Positions 1-9,276 are shown, numbered from the stretch's first letter. The stretch: 64,000 bases of DNA from CAVPGP01 sp963704025 (GCA_963704025.1 CAVPGP010000003.1:434001-498000), one strand, 5' to 3'. Translations and numbers: made by a program. The notes: a model not told the origin generated them from the letters alone.

Positions 1-16
1 GATTCCGGGGATTCGC

Positions 17-22
17 TACAAT
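17..22 (+). promoter_or_regulatory. -10 element TACAAT before the L25 gene
   Basis: TACAAT is a close match to the -10 consensus and lies 8 bases before the GTG start of the L25 gene. Any -35 element would fall at or before the left edge of the window, so only half of the promoter can be judged. Confidence 0.45.
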
Positions 23-30
23 CCGCCGCC

Positions 31-744
31 GTGGCTGGAGAGCGCGTCAGACTCGTGGTCCAGGAGCGCACCCGTCTCGGCTCGGCCGAGGCGCGGCGCA
101 TGCGCCGGCGCGGTCTGATTCCCGGCGTGCTCTACGGACGCTCGAAGCCGCACGCGTTCGCCGTGCCGGAGCGGGAGCTGCGCTCGGCGCTCACCACCTC
201 GGCCGGCCTGCACGCGATCCTCGACGTCGAGCTCGACGCCCAGAAGGCGACGCACCCGTCCGTGCTGAAGGAATACCAGCGCCATCCGATTCGCGGCACA
301 CTCATCCACATCGACCTGCAGGAAGTCCGCCTCGACCAGCCGATCACGGCCTCGGTGACGGTGAACCTGATCGGCGAGCCCGTCGGCGTGAAGGAGGGGG
401 GCGTGCTCTCGCAGGTCTCGCGCGAGGTGAACGTCGAGGCGCTGCCGCTCGAGATTCCGGAGCATCTCGACGTCGACGTCAGCGGCATGCAGATGGGCGA
501 CACACTCCGCCTCTCCGAGCTGCAGGTCCCGGGCAACGTGAAGCTGCTCGACGATCCCGATGAGACGGTGCTCGCGACAGTGACGATGCCGACCCGCGTC
601 GAAGAGCCCGTCGAAGAGGTCGAGGAGGGCGCCGAGCTCGAGGGCGTCCCGGCGGCGGGCGAGGCAGAGGCTGCCGCGGAAGGCGAGGCCGAGGGCGGCG
701 CGGAGGCTCCCGCCGGCCACGAGTCCGGCTCGACCGAGGAGTAA
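31..744 (+). CDS. rplY: 50S ribosomal protein L25 / general stress protein Ctc
   Basis: Binds 5S rRNA in the large ribosomal subunit. The 237-residue protein has the long Ctc (TL5) layout: an N-terminal 5S-binding beta domain (about 5-95, with GxxPGVLYG near 29-37 and HIDLQ near 93-97), a C-terminal beta domain (about 100-190), and an acidic Glu/Ala/Gly-rich tail of about 45 residues. The start is GTG, with a -10-like TACAAT just upstream. The stop is 3 bases before the pth start, the common rplY-pth pairing, so the two are probably co-transcribed. The tail is low complexity and its role is unknown. Confidence 0.93.
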   Translation: MAGERVRLVVQERTRLGSAEARRMRRRGLIPGVLYGRSKPHAFAVPERELRSALTTSAGLHAILDVELDAQKATHPSVLKEYQRHPIRGTLIHIDLQEVRLDQPITASVTVNLIGEPVGVKEGGVLSQVSREVNVEALPLEIPEHLDVDVSGMQMGDTLRLSELQVPGNVKLLDDPDETVLATVTMPTRVEEPVEEVEEGAELEGVPAAGEAEAAAEGEAEGGAEAPAGHESGSTEE

Positions 745-747
745 GCC

Positions 748-1338
748 TTGCGTCTCTGGCCTCGGCGCCAGGGCACGTCGCTCGACCTGCTCGTGGTCGG
801 CCTGGGAAACCCGGGCCGGGAGTACGCGGGGAACCGCCACAACGCCGGCTGGCTCGTGCTCGACGAGCTCGCCCGGCGGCACGGGGCGACGTGGAAAGGG
901 AAGTTCTCCGGCCAGCTCGCCGAGCTGCGCCTCGACGGTCACAAGATCGCGCTCCTGAAGCCGGAGACGTACATGAACGAGTCGGGCCGCTCCGTCGGGG
1001 CCGCGCAGCGCTTCTTCAAGCTCGACCCTGACGCCGTCCTCGTCGTCCACGACGAGGGCGACCTCGACCTCGGCAGGCTGCAGGCCCGCAGGGGAGGCGG
1101 GCTCGCCGGTCACAACGGCTTGCGCTCGATCGCGCAACATCTGAAGACGCAGGATTTCCTCCGGCTCCGCATCGGCGTGGGCCGCCCGGACCGCGGCGAC
1201 CCGCGCCCGCTCGCGGACTTCCTCCTCTCCGACTTCGAGCCGCACGAGGACGCGGAGACGCTGATCTCGCGCGCCGCGGACGCCGTCGAGACGCTCGACG
1301 CCGAGGGGCTCGACTCCGCGCAGCGGCAGTACAACTGA
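748..1338 (+). CDS. pth: Peptidyl-tRNA hydrolase
   Basis: Releases peptides from peptidyl-tRNA that drops off the ribosome. The family motif GLGNPG is at residues 18-23 and is followed by the catalytic His in NRHNAGW (His31). YMNESG, HDEGDL (HDELDL in most homologues) and the glycine-rich GHNGLRS segment supply the other substrate-binding residues. The 196-residue length is normal for Pth. The start is TTG, three bases after the L25 stop, and carries a short Arg-rich extension of about 12 residues. Co-transcription with L25 is inferred from the spacing. Confidence 0.95.
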   Translation: MRLWPRRQGTSLDLLVVGLGNPGREYAGNRHNAGWLVLDELARRHGATWKGKFSGQLAELRLDGHKIALLKPETYMNESGRSVGAAQRFFKLDPDAVLVVHDEGDLDLGRLQARRGGGLAGHNGLRSIAQHLKTQDFLRLRIGVGRPDRGDPRPLADFLLSDFEPHEDAETLISRAADAVETLDAEGLDSAQRQYN

Positions 1339-1369
1339 GCCGGGCAGCGTAGCCCCGCACCCGGCACCT

Positions 1370-1389
1370 CCTCCCTCGATCGGGGGAGG
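1370..1389 (+). terminator. Hairpin after pth
   Basis: An 8-bp stem (CCTCCCTC pairing with GGGGGAGG, one T-G wobble) closes a GATC tetraloop 31 bases after the pth stop. There is no T tract behind it, so a terminator role is only plausible. The remaining leader to 1512 contains CCGACAGC but no other element I can name. Confidence 0.35.
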
Positions 1390-1512
1390 CAAGACCACTC
1401 AGATGGGCCATGCGGTGTACGCCTGCGGGTTGCTGAACTGTGGCCTTCCCCCGACAGCAGCGCGCGCCCCGGGTCACTTCGGGCGGGCGCACGCGCCGAA
1501 AGGGCCTTCCTC

Positions 1513-1989
1513 TTGCGCCGCCTCTTCCTCCTGACTCTGCTTGCGTTCGTGCTCGTCGCGCCCGTCCACGGGGCCTTCGCCCGCCCCGCGGACGCCAAGA
1601 CGACGAGATTCCACCCCGTCGGGGCCAAGCGCCTGAAGGTCGTGCGCTACGCGAAGCGCTTCCTGGGTGTGCGCTACCGCTACGGCGGCTCGTCGCCTCG
1701 CACGGGCTTCGACTGCTCGGGCTTCGTCGCGTACGTCTACCGGCACTTCGGCATCGCGCTCCCGCACTACTCGGTCGCGCAGTTTCAAGCCGGCCGCCGG
1801 GTGCCCCGTGGCAGGCTTCGGCCCGGAGACCTCGTCTTCTTCCACGGGCTCGGCCACGTGGGCCTGTATGTCGGAAAGGGCAGGTTCATCCATGCGCCGC
1901 ACAGCGGCACCCGCGTCTCGATCGCGTCGCTCAACGGCTGGTACGGCGCCCGCTACGACGGAGCGCGCCGGCTACGAATCGCTGCGTAG
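1513..1989 (+). CDS. Secreted NlpC/P60 peptidoglycan endopeptidase
   Basis: A small 158-residue cell-wall hydrolase predicted to cut peptide stems of peptidoglycan outside the cell. Residues 1-23 look like a signal peptide (RR, hydrophobic core, AFA before Arg). The rest is a single NlpC/P60 domain with the catalytic Cys in FDCSGF (Cys68), His in GHVGLY (His115) and the third polar residue in IHAPH (His127). No SH3, LysM or coiled-coil targeting module is present. TTG is the only start giving the full signal peptide. It sits alone between pth and the ABC exporter. Confidence 0.88.
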   Translation: MRRLFLLTLLAFVLVAPVHGAFARPADAKTTRFHPVGAKRLKVVRYAKRFLGVRYRYGGSSPRTGFDCSGFVAYVYRHFGIALPHYSVAQFQAGRRVPRGRLRPGDLVFFHGLGHVGLYVGKGRFIHAPHSGTRVSIASLNGWYGARYDGARRLRIAA

Positions 1990-2006
1990 CTGCTAGAACC
2001 TGACGG

Positions 2007-4103
2007 GTGGGCGACGTCGTCGCCGTGAACCTCGAACCGTCCGACGAGCGGCCGCAGCGGCGGCGCTCCCGCACGATGTGGGAGTTGATGCATCCGGACG
2101 ACGTCCGGACGGGCTGGCGCGAGCTTCCCGGCCTGATCGGCAGCTCGCTGCGGCTCGTCTGGCAGGCCGGACGGCGGACGTTCCTGCTCGTCGCCGCGCT
2201 GCAGCTGATCACGGCCGTCGCCGCCGGCCTGCAGCTCTTTGCGACGCAATACGCACTCAACTCGATCCTCCAGGCCGGTGAAAGCGAGTCGTTCACCGAC
2301 GTCGTCCCGGCGATCGCGATCCTCGTCGGCATCACGGTCGTGATGGAGGCGGCGACCTCGGTGCAGAACGAGCAGAGCCGCGTGCTCGGCGAGCTCGTGG
2401 CCCGGAAGGCCTACGACCGCGTCCTCGACGTCTCGACCAAGATCGACCTGATCGCGTACGAGTCGCCCGACTTCTACGACCGGCTCCGGCGGGCCAACAT
2501 GCAGGGCCAGTTCCGGTCGCTGCAGACCGTCCAGAGCCTGCTGGGCCTGGTCGGCGGCGCGATCGCGGCGGTCGGCATCATCATCGCGCTCACGTCGATC
2601 CAGCCGTGGCTCCTGCCGATCGTGCTGCTCGGCTACGTCCCCCTCTGGATCGTTTCGCGCTCCAATACGCGCGACTCGTACCGCTTCGCGTTCGGGATGA
2701 CGCCCAACGACCGGCAGCGCAACTACCTCCAGAACGTGCTGCTCGGCCGCGACAGCGCCAAGGAGGTGCGGGCGTTCAACCTCGGACCGTTTCTGCGCGA
2801 GCGGTACGACCGGTTGTACGACCTGCGAGTGGCGGAGCTGCGCTCGCTCGCGCGCCGCCGCACGACCCGTAGCCTGGCGGGGTCGCTGACGTCGTCCGCG
2901 GTCGCCGCGTGCGCGGCGGCCGCGCTCGCGTACCTCTACACGACGGGGCACATGTCGCTGGCCTCGACGGGCGCGGCCGTCTTCGGCCTCTACCAGCTGC
3001 GCGGACGCCTGCAGGCGATGCACTTCTCGGTCGCGGGCCTCTACGAGGCGACGCTCTTCATCCGGGACTACACGTCGTTTCTGGAGCTCGAGCCGCGCCT
3101 CGAGCCGGCCGGTCGCCCGGCGCCGGCGGGCTTCGAGCGACTCGACGTCGACGAGGCGACGTTCGTCTACCCGGACGCCGACCGGCCGGCCGTCGACCGC
3201 GTGTCGCTCGAGATCGGAGCGGGGGAGATCGTCGCTCTCGTGGGCGAGAACGGGTCCGGCAAGACGACCCTGGCCAAGCTCGTCGCCGGCCTCTACCGGC
3301 CGGAGCGAGGAAGCGTCCGCTGGGACGGCATCGACACAGCGGAGCTCGATCCGGACGAGCTGCGTGCGTCCGTCGCGGTGATCTTCCAGGATTTCGCGCG
3401 CTTTCTCCTGCCCGCGCACGAGAACGTCGCGCTCGGGCGCCACGAGCGGATCGACGACCGCGACGGCGTCATCGCCGCGGCGCAGCGGGCCGGAGCGCAC
3501 GACTTCCTCAACGACCTGCCCGAGGGGTACGAGACGATGCTCGGCCGCGAGTTCCACGGCGGCTGGGATCTCTCGATCGGCCAATGGCAGCGCGTGGCGC
3601 TCGCCCGCGCCTTCTTCCGCGACGCCCCGTTCGTGATCCTCGACGAGCCGACCGCCGCTCTCGACGCGCGCGCCGAGAGCGACCTCTTCGAGCGCATGCG
3701 CGAGCTGCTCGCCGGCCGCGCGGTGCTGCTGATCTCGCATCGATTCTCGAGCGTCCGCTCGGCCGACCGGATCTACGTCCTCCGCCACGGGCGCGTGGTC
3801 GAGCACGGCCGCCACGAGGAGCTGATGGCGCTCGGCGGGCTCTACGCCGAGCTCTTCACCCTCCAGGCCCGCCAGTACGTCGACGTCGAGCCCACCGCGC
3901 GCAGGCCGGCGCCCGAGACACCGCCCGTGGAGACGGGGCCGTTCGGGTCTGGGCCGTTCGGGCCTGGGCCGGCGACCGAGCTTCCGGCGATGCAGCCCCT
4001 GGACACGGAACCGGACGGAATTTTCACCATCCGGAGCGCCACCCGTGAGCATTTCTCGGGTAGCCTCGACGGCGAGGGCGGAGGGAGCACGGCCCCACCC
4101 TAG
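2007..4103 (+). CDS. ABC exporter, fused membrane and ATPase domains
   Basis: A half-size ABC exporter, probably a homodimer. The N-terminal part (about 50-350) is a type-1 exporter membrane domain. The ATPase follows, with Walker A GENGSGKT at 413-420, Walker B VILDEP at 543-548, and the switch His in LLISHR. The signature is LSIGQWQR (522-529) instead of LSGGQ, as in many lantibiotic/multidrug-like exporters. After the ATPase comes an unusual Pro/Gly-rich tail of about 80 residues that is not part of the family. Start is GTG. The substrate cannot be told from sequence; no peptide or biosynthesis gene is adjacent. Confidence 0.88.
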   Translation: MGDVVAVNLEPSDERPQRRRSRTMWELMHPDDVRTGWRELPGLIGSSLRLVWQAGRRTFLLVAALQLITAVAAGLQLFATQYALNSILQAGESESFTDVVPAIAILVGITVVMEAATSVQNEQSRVLGELVARKAYDRVLDVSTKIDLIAYESPDFYDRLRRANMQGQFRSLQTVQSLLGLVGGAIAAVGIIIALTSIQPWLLPIVLLGYVPLWIVSRSNTRDSYRFAFGMTPNDRQRNYLQNVLLGRDSAKEVRAFNLGPFLRERYDRLYDLRVAELRSLARRRTTRSLAGSLTSSAVAACAAAALAYLYTTGHMSLASTGAAVFGLYQLRGRLQAMHFSVAGLYEATLFIRDYTSFLELEPRLEPAGRPAPAGFERLDVDEATFVYPDADRPAVDRVSLEIGAGEIVALVGENGSGKTTLAKLVAGLYRPERGSVRWDGIDTAELDPDELRASVAVIFQDFARFLLPAHENVALGRHERIDDRDGVIAAAQRAGAHDFLNDLPEGYETMLGREFHGGWDLSIGQWQRVALARAFFRDAPFVILDEPTAALDARAESDLFERMRELLAGRAVLLISHRFSSVRSADRIYVLRHGRVVEHGRHEELMALGGLYAELFTLQARQYVDVEPTARRPAPETPPVETGPFGSGPFGPGPATELPAMQPLDTEPDGIFTIRSATREHFSGSLDGEGGGSTAPP

Positions 4104-4110
4104 GGTGGGG
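4093..4110. terminator. 18-bp perfect palindrome across the exporter stop codon
   Basis: CCCCACCCT followed by AGGGTGGGG is a perfect palindrome and contains the TAG stop of the exporter at its centre. It could fold as a 6-bp hairpin at the 3' end of the mRNA, or be a protein site upstream of mfd. There is no T tract. Confidence 0.35.
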
Positions 4111-4201
4111 GGTGCGGCCGGCCATGCCCGTCCAAGGCATGGCCGAGATGGGCGGCCGAGCGGCGTGGCCGGGCGCCGCCTGGGGAGTACCATGGACGTC
4201 C

Positions 4202-4220
4202 GCGGAACGCCTGGTTCCGC
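4202..4220 (+). promoter_or_regulatory. Hairpin directly upstream of mfd
   Basis: GCGGAAC and GTTCCGC form a perfect 7-bp stem with a 5-base loop, followed by CTTTCGTC and the mfd ATG at 4229. The position could cover the ribosome entry site or end upstream transcription. No Shine-Dalgarno motif is visible. Confidence 0.35.
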
Positions 4221-4228
4221 CTTTCGTC

Positions 4229-7200
4229 ATGGACCGTCCGGTACTTCACGCCTTTGTCGACCAGCTCGTGCAGAGCGAGTCGTTCCAGCGCTTCGCCGAG
4301 GCGCTTCCGGCCCGTGCGCGCGTTTCCGAGCCCGCGCTGCCGCTCCTGCTCGCCGCGCTCAACGAGCAGGTCGGGGGGCCGCTCGTGATCGTGCTGCCCG
4401 AGGACGCGGACGCGCGGGACGCCGCGGAGGGCGCATCGTGGTACCTCGGCGACGACGACGTCGCGCTCCTCCCGAGCCGCGGCGTCCGCTGGGACTCGTG
4501 GCTCGAGCCGCCGCCGCACCTCGTCGGCGAGCGGGCGCGCGCACTCGACGTGCTCGCCCGCGGCGGGCTCGTGTGCGCCTCCGCCACGGCGGTCGCGGAG
4601 CTGATGCCACCTCCGGACGCGCGGCCGGCGCCGATCCGCATCGCGCCGGGCGAGGAGCCCGGGATGGAGGCGCTCGCAGAGGAGCTCGCGCTCGCCGGGT
4701 ACGAGCGGGTCGAGCGGGTCGAGGACCGCGGTCAGTTCGCCGTCCGCGGCGGCATCGTCGACGTCTTCCCGACCACCGGACGGGAGCCGCTCCGGATCGA
4801 GCTCTTCGGGGACGAGATCGAGCAGATCCGCGCCTTCTCCGCGTTCACGCAGCGAGCGCTCCGCCCGGTCGAGTCGGCCACGATCTACCCGGCGGCCGAG
4901 CGGCGGCTCGACCTCGTCGGGCTCGAGCTCGAGCCGGAGGAGGGAGAGCCCGAAGCGCCGCGCGAGATCCCGGACGACCTGGTGCCCGTGCTGGGAACGG
5001 GGCCGGATCTCGTCTGGCAGCCGGACGACGTCAGGGGCGTCTGGGCGGAGGAAGGGCTCCAGCCGCTGCCGCTGGAGGGCGCAGCCGAGCTCGACCCGTT
5101 CCCCTCCGGCCAGCAGCACTCCTTCGAGGCCCAGAGGCCGGCGATCGCCGCACGTGGGCTCGGCGAGGCGGAGAACGAGCTGGGGGCGTTCGTCCGCGCC
5201 GGGAACCGCGTCGTCGTCGCGTTCCCCCACCGCGGCGACGCACTGCGCACGCAGAACCTCCTCCGCCGGGTCGAGGCCGGGTTGCTCGAGCACGGCGACA
5301 GGTTGCCGGACGACGCCTCGCTGGACTTCGCCGTCGCGCCGGCGCGGCGCGGCTTCGTCTGGCGCGAGCTGGGGCTCGTGCTCCTGCCGGACGTTCAGGT
5401 CTTCCGGAAGCGCGCGCCGCGGCAGGATGCACGGCTCGGCCGGGCGCTTCAGTCGTTCGCCGATCTGCGAACCGGCGACTACGTCGTCCACGAGGACCAC
5501 GGTGTCGGGAAGCTGCTCGGCTTCGAGACGAAGGAGGTCGCCGGCGTCACCCGCGACTACCTCTTCCTCGGCTTCCGAGGCGACGACCGGCTCTACGTCC
5601 CCCATGAGCAGATCGGCAAGGTCAGCCGCTACGTCGGGGCCGACGCCGGCGCGCCCGCGCTCTCGAAGCTGGGCGGGAAGGCGTGGGACCGGATCAAGTC
5701 GCGGGCCCGCGAGGGCCTGCGGGAGCTCGCGGGCGAGCTGCTCGCGCTCTATGCGCAACGCCAGCAGGCTGCGGGGCACGCGTTCGACGTCGACCAGGAG
5801 TGGCTCGAGCGGCTCGAGGCCGAGTTCCCGTATCGCGAGACGGAGGACCAGCAGCGTGCGATCGAGGCGGTCAAGGAGGATCTCGAGAGCCCGCGCCCGA
5901 TGGACCGGCTCGTCTGCGGGGACGTCGGCTTCGGCAAGACGGAGGTTGCCGTCCGCGCCGCCTTCGCCGTCGCCGTGAACGGCAAGCAGGTGCTGATGCT
6001 CGTGCCGACGACGGTGCTCGCGCAACAGCACTGGAACACCTTCAGGGAGCGGTTCCGCGACTACCCGGTCCGCGTGGAGATGGTCTCGCGCTTCCGTCCG
6101 CCCGCAGAGCAGAAGCGGATCCTCCGGGAGTTCGCCGAGGGCAAGGTCGAGGTGCTGATCGGGACACACCGCCTGCTCTCGCGCGACGTGTTCCCGAAGG
6201 AGCTCGGTCTCGTGATCGTCGACGAGGAGCAACGCTTCGGCGTCGCCCAGAAGGAGCTACTGCGCAGCCTCCGCCTCGAGGTCGACGTGCTGGCGCTCTC
6301 GGCGACCCCGATCCCGCGCACGCTGCACATGTCGCTGTCCGGGCTGCGGGACATCTCGGTGATCGAGACGCCGCCGGAGGGACGGCGCCCGATCCGGACC
6401 TACGTCGGCGAGTACGACGAGGAGCTCGTCAAGCAGGCGCTCGCGCGCGAGCACGAGCGCGGCGGGCAGAGCTTCTACCTGCACAATCGCGTCGAGACGA
6501 TCGAGGAGGCCGCGGAGAAGGTGCAGCAGCTGTGCCCGGGCCTCCGCGTCCTCGTCGCCCACGGCCAGATGCGGGAGCACCAGCTGGAGAAGCAGATGAT
6601 GGCCTTCGTCGCGGGCGAGGGGGACGTCCTCGTCTCGACGACGATCATCGAGTCCGGCCTCGACATCCCGCAGGCGAACACGCTGATCGTGGAACGCGCC
6701 GACGCGCTCGGGCTGGCGCAGCTCTACCAGATCCGCGGTCGGGTCGGCCGCTCCGACCAGCTTGCGCACGCCTACCTCTTCTATCCGGACCACCGCGAGC
6801 TGACGAGCGAGGCGCGGGCCCGTCTGGCCGCACTGGCCGACCACACCGAGCTCGGGGCCGGGTTCCAGATCGCGATGCGCGACCTCGAGATCCGCGGCGC
6901 CGGCGACCTGCTGGGCGCGGAGCAGTCGGGCCACGTCGCGGCGCTCGGCTTCGAGCTCTATGTCGAGATGCTGCACGAGGCGGTCGCCGAGCTCTCGGGC
7001 CAGCGCCGCCCGGCCGTGAGGCCGGTGCGCGTCGACGCGCGTGTGGACGCGTACGTTCCGGCGAGCTACATCGGCGCCGAGGCGCTCAAGATCGACCTGC
7101 ACCGCCGGCTGGCGCTGACCGAGTCGGAGGACGAGCTGCGCGAGCTGCAGGCGGCCACCGAGGACCGCTATGGGCCCCTGCCCGACCCGGTGCAGAACCT

Positions 7201-7444
7201 CTTCGCGATCCAGGAGGCGAAGCTGAAGCTCGCCCGTCTCGGCGCCGACTACCTCGTCTTCCGCGGCGGCCGGGCCACCGTCGGCCCGCTCGTGCTCGGC
7301 TCGGACGACATCCGGCGGCTGCGCGAGTCTGTCGACACGGCCGTCTACACGTCGGCGAAGCGCGAGGTCGCGTTAAGAGACGATGAATTTGCGGGGGCGA
7401 TCGAGCTGGTCGATGCTATATTGCGCACGCGCCAGGCGGCCTAG
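4229..7444 (+). CDS. mfd: Transcription-repair coupling factor Mfd
   Basis: Removes RNA polymerase stalled at DNA lesions and recruits UvrA. The 1,071-residue protein has the usual order: a UvrB-like N-terminal half, an RNA-polymerase-interacting CarD-like domain (GDYVVHEDHGVG near 415-430), the helicase with Walker A GDVGFGKT (564-571) and DEEQ (665-668), the second RecA-like domain with ESGLDIP and the GRVGR arginine finger, and the C-terminal TRCF domain. The frame is open from 4112, but ATG 4229 fits the family N-terminus; the extra 39 residues are not conserved-looking. It follows the exporter and precedes the PPIase. Confidence 0.95.
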   Translation: MDRPVLHAFVDQLVQSESFQRFAEALPARARVSEPALPLLLAALNEQVGGPLVIVLPEDADARDAAEGASWYLGDDDVALLPSRGVRWDSWLEPPPHLVGERARALDVLARGGLVCASATAVAELMPPPDARPAPIRIAPGEEPGMEALAEELALAGYERVERVEDRGQFAVRGGIVDVFPTTGREPLRIELFGDEIEQIRAFSAFTQRALRPVESATIYPAAERRLDLVGLELEPEEGEPEAPREIPDDLVPVLGTGPDLVWQPDDVRGVWAEEGLQPLPLEGAAELDPFPSGQQHSFEAQRPAIAARGLGEAENELGAFVRAGNRVVVAFPHRGDALRTQNLLRRVEAGLLEHGDRLPDDASLDFAVAPARRGFVWRELGLVLLPDVQVFRKRAPRQDARLGRALQSFADLRTGDYVVHEDHGVGKLLGFETKEVAGVTRDYLFLGFRGDDRLYVPHEQIGKVSRYVGADAGAPALSKLGGKAWDRIKSRAREGLRELAGELLALYAQRQQAAGHAFDVDQEWLERLEAEFPYRETEDQQRAIEAVKEDLESPRPMDRLVCGDVGFGKTEVAVRAAFAVAVNGKQVLMLVPTTVLAQQHWNTFRERFRDYPVRVEMVSRFRPPAEQKRILREFAEGKVEVLIGTHRLLSRDVFPKELGLVIVDEEQRFGVAQKELLRSLRLEVDVLALSATPIPRTLHMSLSGLRDISVIETPPEGRRPIRTYVGEYDEELVKQALAREHERGGQSFYLHNRVETIEEAAEKVQQLCPGLRVLVAHGQMREHQLEKQMMAFVAGEGDVLVSTTIIESGLDIPQANTLIVERADALGLAQLYQIRGRVGRSDQLAHAYLFYPDHRELTSEARARLAALADHTELGAGFQIAMRDLEIRGAGDLLGAEQSGHVAALGFELYVEMLHEAVAELSGQRRPAVRPVRVDARVDAYVPASYIGAEALKIDLHRRLALTESEDELRELQAATEDRYGPLPDPVQNLFAIQEAKLKLARLGADYLVFRGGRATVGPLVLGSDDIRRLRESVDTAVYTSAKREVALRDDEFAGAIELVDAILRTRQAA
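7414..7422 (+). promoter_or_regulatory. Extended -10 promoter inside the 3' end of mfd
   Basis: TGCTATATT is an extended -10 (TGn followed by TATATT) that would start transcription near 7429, just ahead of the PPIase gene. No well-spaced -35 is seen, which is tolerated by extended -10 promoters. Confidence 0.4.
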
Positions 7445-7451
7445 CTGGCGC
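7429..7451 (+). terminator. Hairpin with T-rich tail abutting the PPIase start
   Basis: GCGCCAG and CTGGCGC pair (7 bp, 9-base loop containing the mfd stop) and are followed by TTTCTT and then immediately by ATG 7458. By shape it is an intrinsic terminator, but the tail runs straight into the next start codon. It may attenuate readthrough from mfd or fold over the 5' end of the PPIase mRNA. Confidence 0.45.
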
Positions 7452-7457
7452 TTTCTT

Positions 7458-8486
7458 ATGACTCGCCTCCGTCTTCTGACTCGCACGCGTCTTTCCCTTC
7501 TCGTCCTCGGGAGCGCGGCCGTGCTGGCCGCCGCGGGCTGCGGCGGCGGCGGCTCCGCGAGCCCCACGGCCGACGACGTCGCCGTCGTGGGCGGGACGCA
7601 CATCACGAAGCAGCAGTTCGCGGGGCTGATCGCCCAGGCGCAGAAGAGCTTCAAGCAGCAGGGGCGCCCGTTCCCGAAGGCGGGCACCCAGGACTACCAG
7701 ACGCTCAAGAACCAGGCGGTGACGCTGCTCGTCCAGCAGGCCGAGCGCGAGGAGAAGGCCAAGGACATGGGCGTCAAGATCTCGGACAAGCAGGTCGACG
7801 ACCGGCTGGCTCAGATCAAGAAGCAGTACTTCGGCGGCAGCCAGAAGAAATACGAGGACCAGCTGAAGAAGCAGGGTCTGACCGACGAGCAGGTGCGGCG
7901 TGACATCAGGTCGCAGCTCGTCTCCGAGCAGGTCTTCAAGGAGCTCTCGAAGAACGTCAAGGTGAGCGATGCGGACGCGCACGACTACTACCTGCAGCAT
8001 CCGCAGCTCTACGCACAGCCGCAGAGCCGCGAGGTCCGCCACATCCTCGTCAAGACGAAGCCGCAGGCGGACAAGATCTACGCCGAGCTGAAGGCAGGCG
8101 GCGACTTCGCGAAGCTGGCGAAGCAGTACTCACAGGATCCGGGCTCGAAGTCGACGGGCGGCAAGCTCACGGTCTCCCGCGGCCAGACGGTACCGCAGTT
8201 CGACGCCAAGGCGTTCTCGCTCAAGACAAACGAGATCTCGCAGCCCGTGAAGACCACGTACGGCTGGCACATCATCCAGGCGCTGGGCGCCGTGAAGCCC
8301 GCTCGCACGACGCCCGAGAAGCAGGTCTCCGCCTCGATCAAGCAGCAGCTTCTGACGACCAAGAAGAACGAGCTGATGACCAAGTGGGTCAACGGCCTCG
8401 ACAAGGACTTCAAGGGCAAGGTCAAGTACGCCGCGGGCTTCAGCCCGCCCGCGACGGCGACGGACACCACCGCGACCGCCCGCTAG
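7458..8486 (+). CDS. Lipoprotein parvulin-type peptidyl-prolyl isomerase (PrsA/SurA-like)
   Basis: An extracytoplasmic foldase. It is a 342-residue lipoprotein with a signal peptide ending in the lipobox AAAGC (Cys28), then a Gly/Ser spacer, a helical SurA-N-like chaperone region (about 40-190, Lys/Gln-rich) and a PpiC rotamase domain (about 200-295, with VRHILVKT, LAKQYSQDPGSK and TTYGWHII). The C-terminus is Thr/Ala-rich. The frame extends upstream to 7383, but ATG 7458 gives a correct signal peptide and follows a hairpin. It overlaps the mazG start by one base (TAGTG). Confidence 0.9.
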   Translation: MTRLRLLTRTRLSLLVLGSAAVLAAAGCGGGGSASPTADDVAVVGGTHITKQQFAGLIAQAQKSFKQQGRPFPKAGTQDYQTLKNQAVTLLVQQAEREEKAKDMGVKISDKQVDDRLAQIKKQYFGGSQKKYEDQLKKQGLTDEQVRRDIRSQLVSEQVFKELSKNVKVSDADAHDYYLQHPQLYAQPQSREVRHILVKTKPQADKIYAELKAGGDFAKLAKQYSQDPGSKSTGGKLTVSRGQTVPQFDAKAFSLKTNEISQPVKTTYGWHIIQALGAVKPARTTPEKQVSASIKQQLLTTKKNELMTKWVNGLDKDFKGKVKYAAGFSPPATATDTTATAR

Positions 8487-9276
8487 TGTCGCTCGCCGAG
8501 GCGCTGGTCGAGCTCCAGGCTCTGACCGAGCGGCTTCGCGCCGAGTGTCCCTGGGACCGCGACCAGACCGCGCGGACGATCGTCCCTCACACGGTCGAGG
8601 AGGCCTACGAGGTAGCCGACGCCGCAAACGCCGGCGACGACGCCAAGCTGCTGGACGAGCTGGGCGACCTCCTCTTCCAGGTCTACTTCCTGGCGCTGCT
8701 GCTGGAGGAGCGCGGAGCGGGCGACCTCGAGCAGGCGGCGCGCCTGATCCACGAGAAGCTCGTCCGCAGGCACCCGCACGTGTTCGGCGCCGTCGAGGCC
8801 GAGACCGCCGGACGGGTCCGCGCCAACTGGGAGGCGATCAAGCGCGACCAGGAGGGCCGCGAGGGGGTCTTCCACGACGTGCCGGCGGCGCTGCCCGCGC
8901 TGAACGAGGCCCGGAAGGTGCAGCGCCGCGCTGCCGCCGTCGGCTTCGAGTACCCGGACCTCGCAGGGGCTCGCCGCGACTTCGAGTCGGAGCTTCGCGA
9001 GCTCGCGGCAGAGATCGCGCGAGCGGGCGAGCCGCGCGCCGAGACCGAGCCGGACCCGGACGTCTTCAAGGAGCTCGGCGACGTGCTCTTCGCGGCGGTC
9101 AACGTCTCCCGCCGGCTGAATGTCGATCCTGAGCTTGCGCTGCGCGCGGCGACGACCCGTTTCCGCGAGCGCGTCGAGCGGGCGGAGCAGCTCGCCGCCG
9201 ACGCCGGCGAGGATTGGCGTAGCCTCGGTCTCGACGATCAGGACCGCTACTACGACGAGGCCAAGGAGACGCTTCG

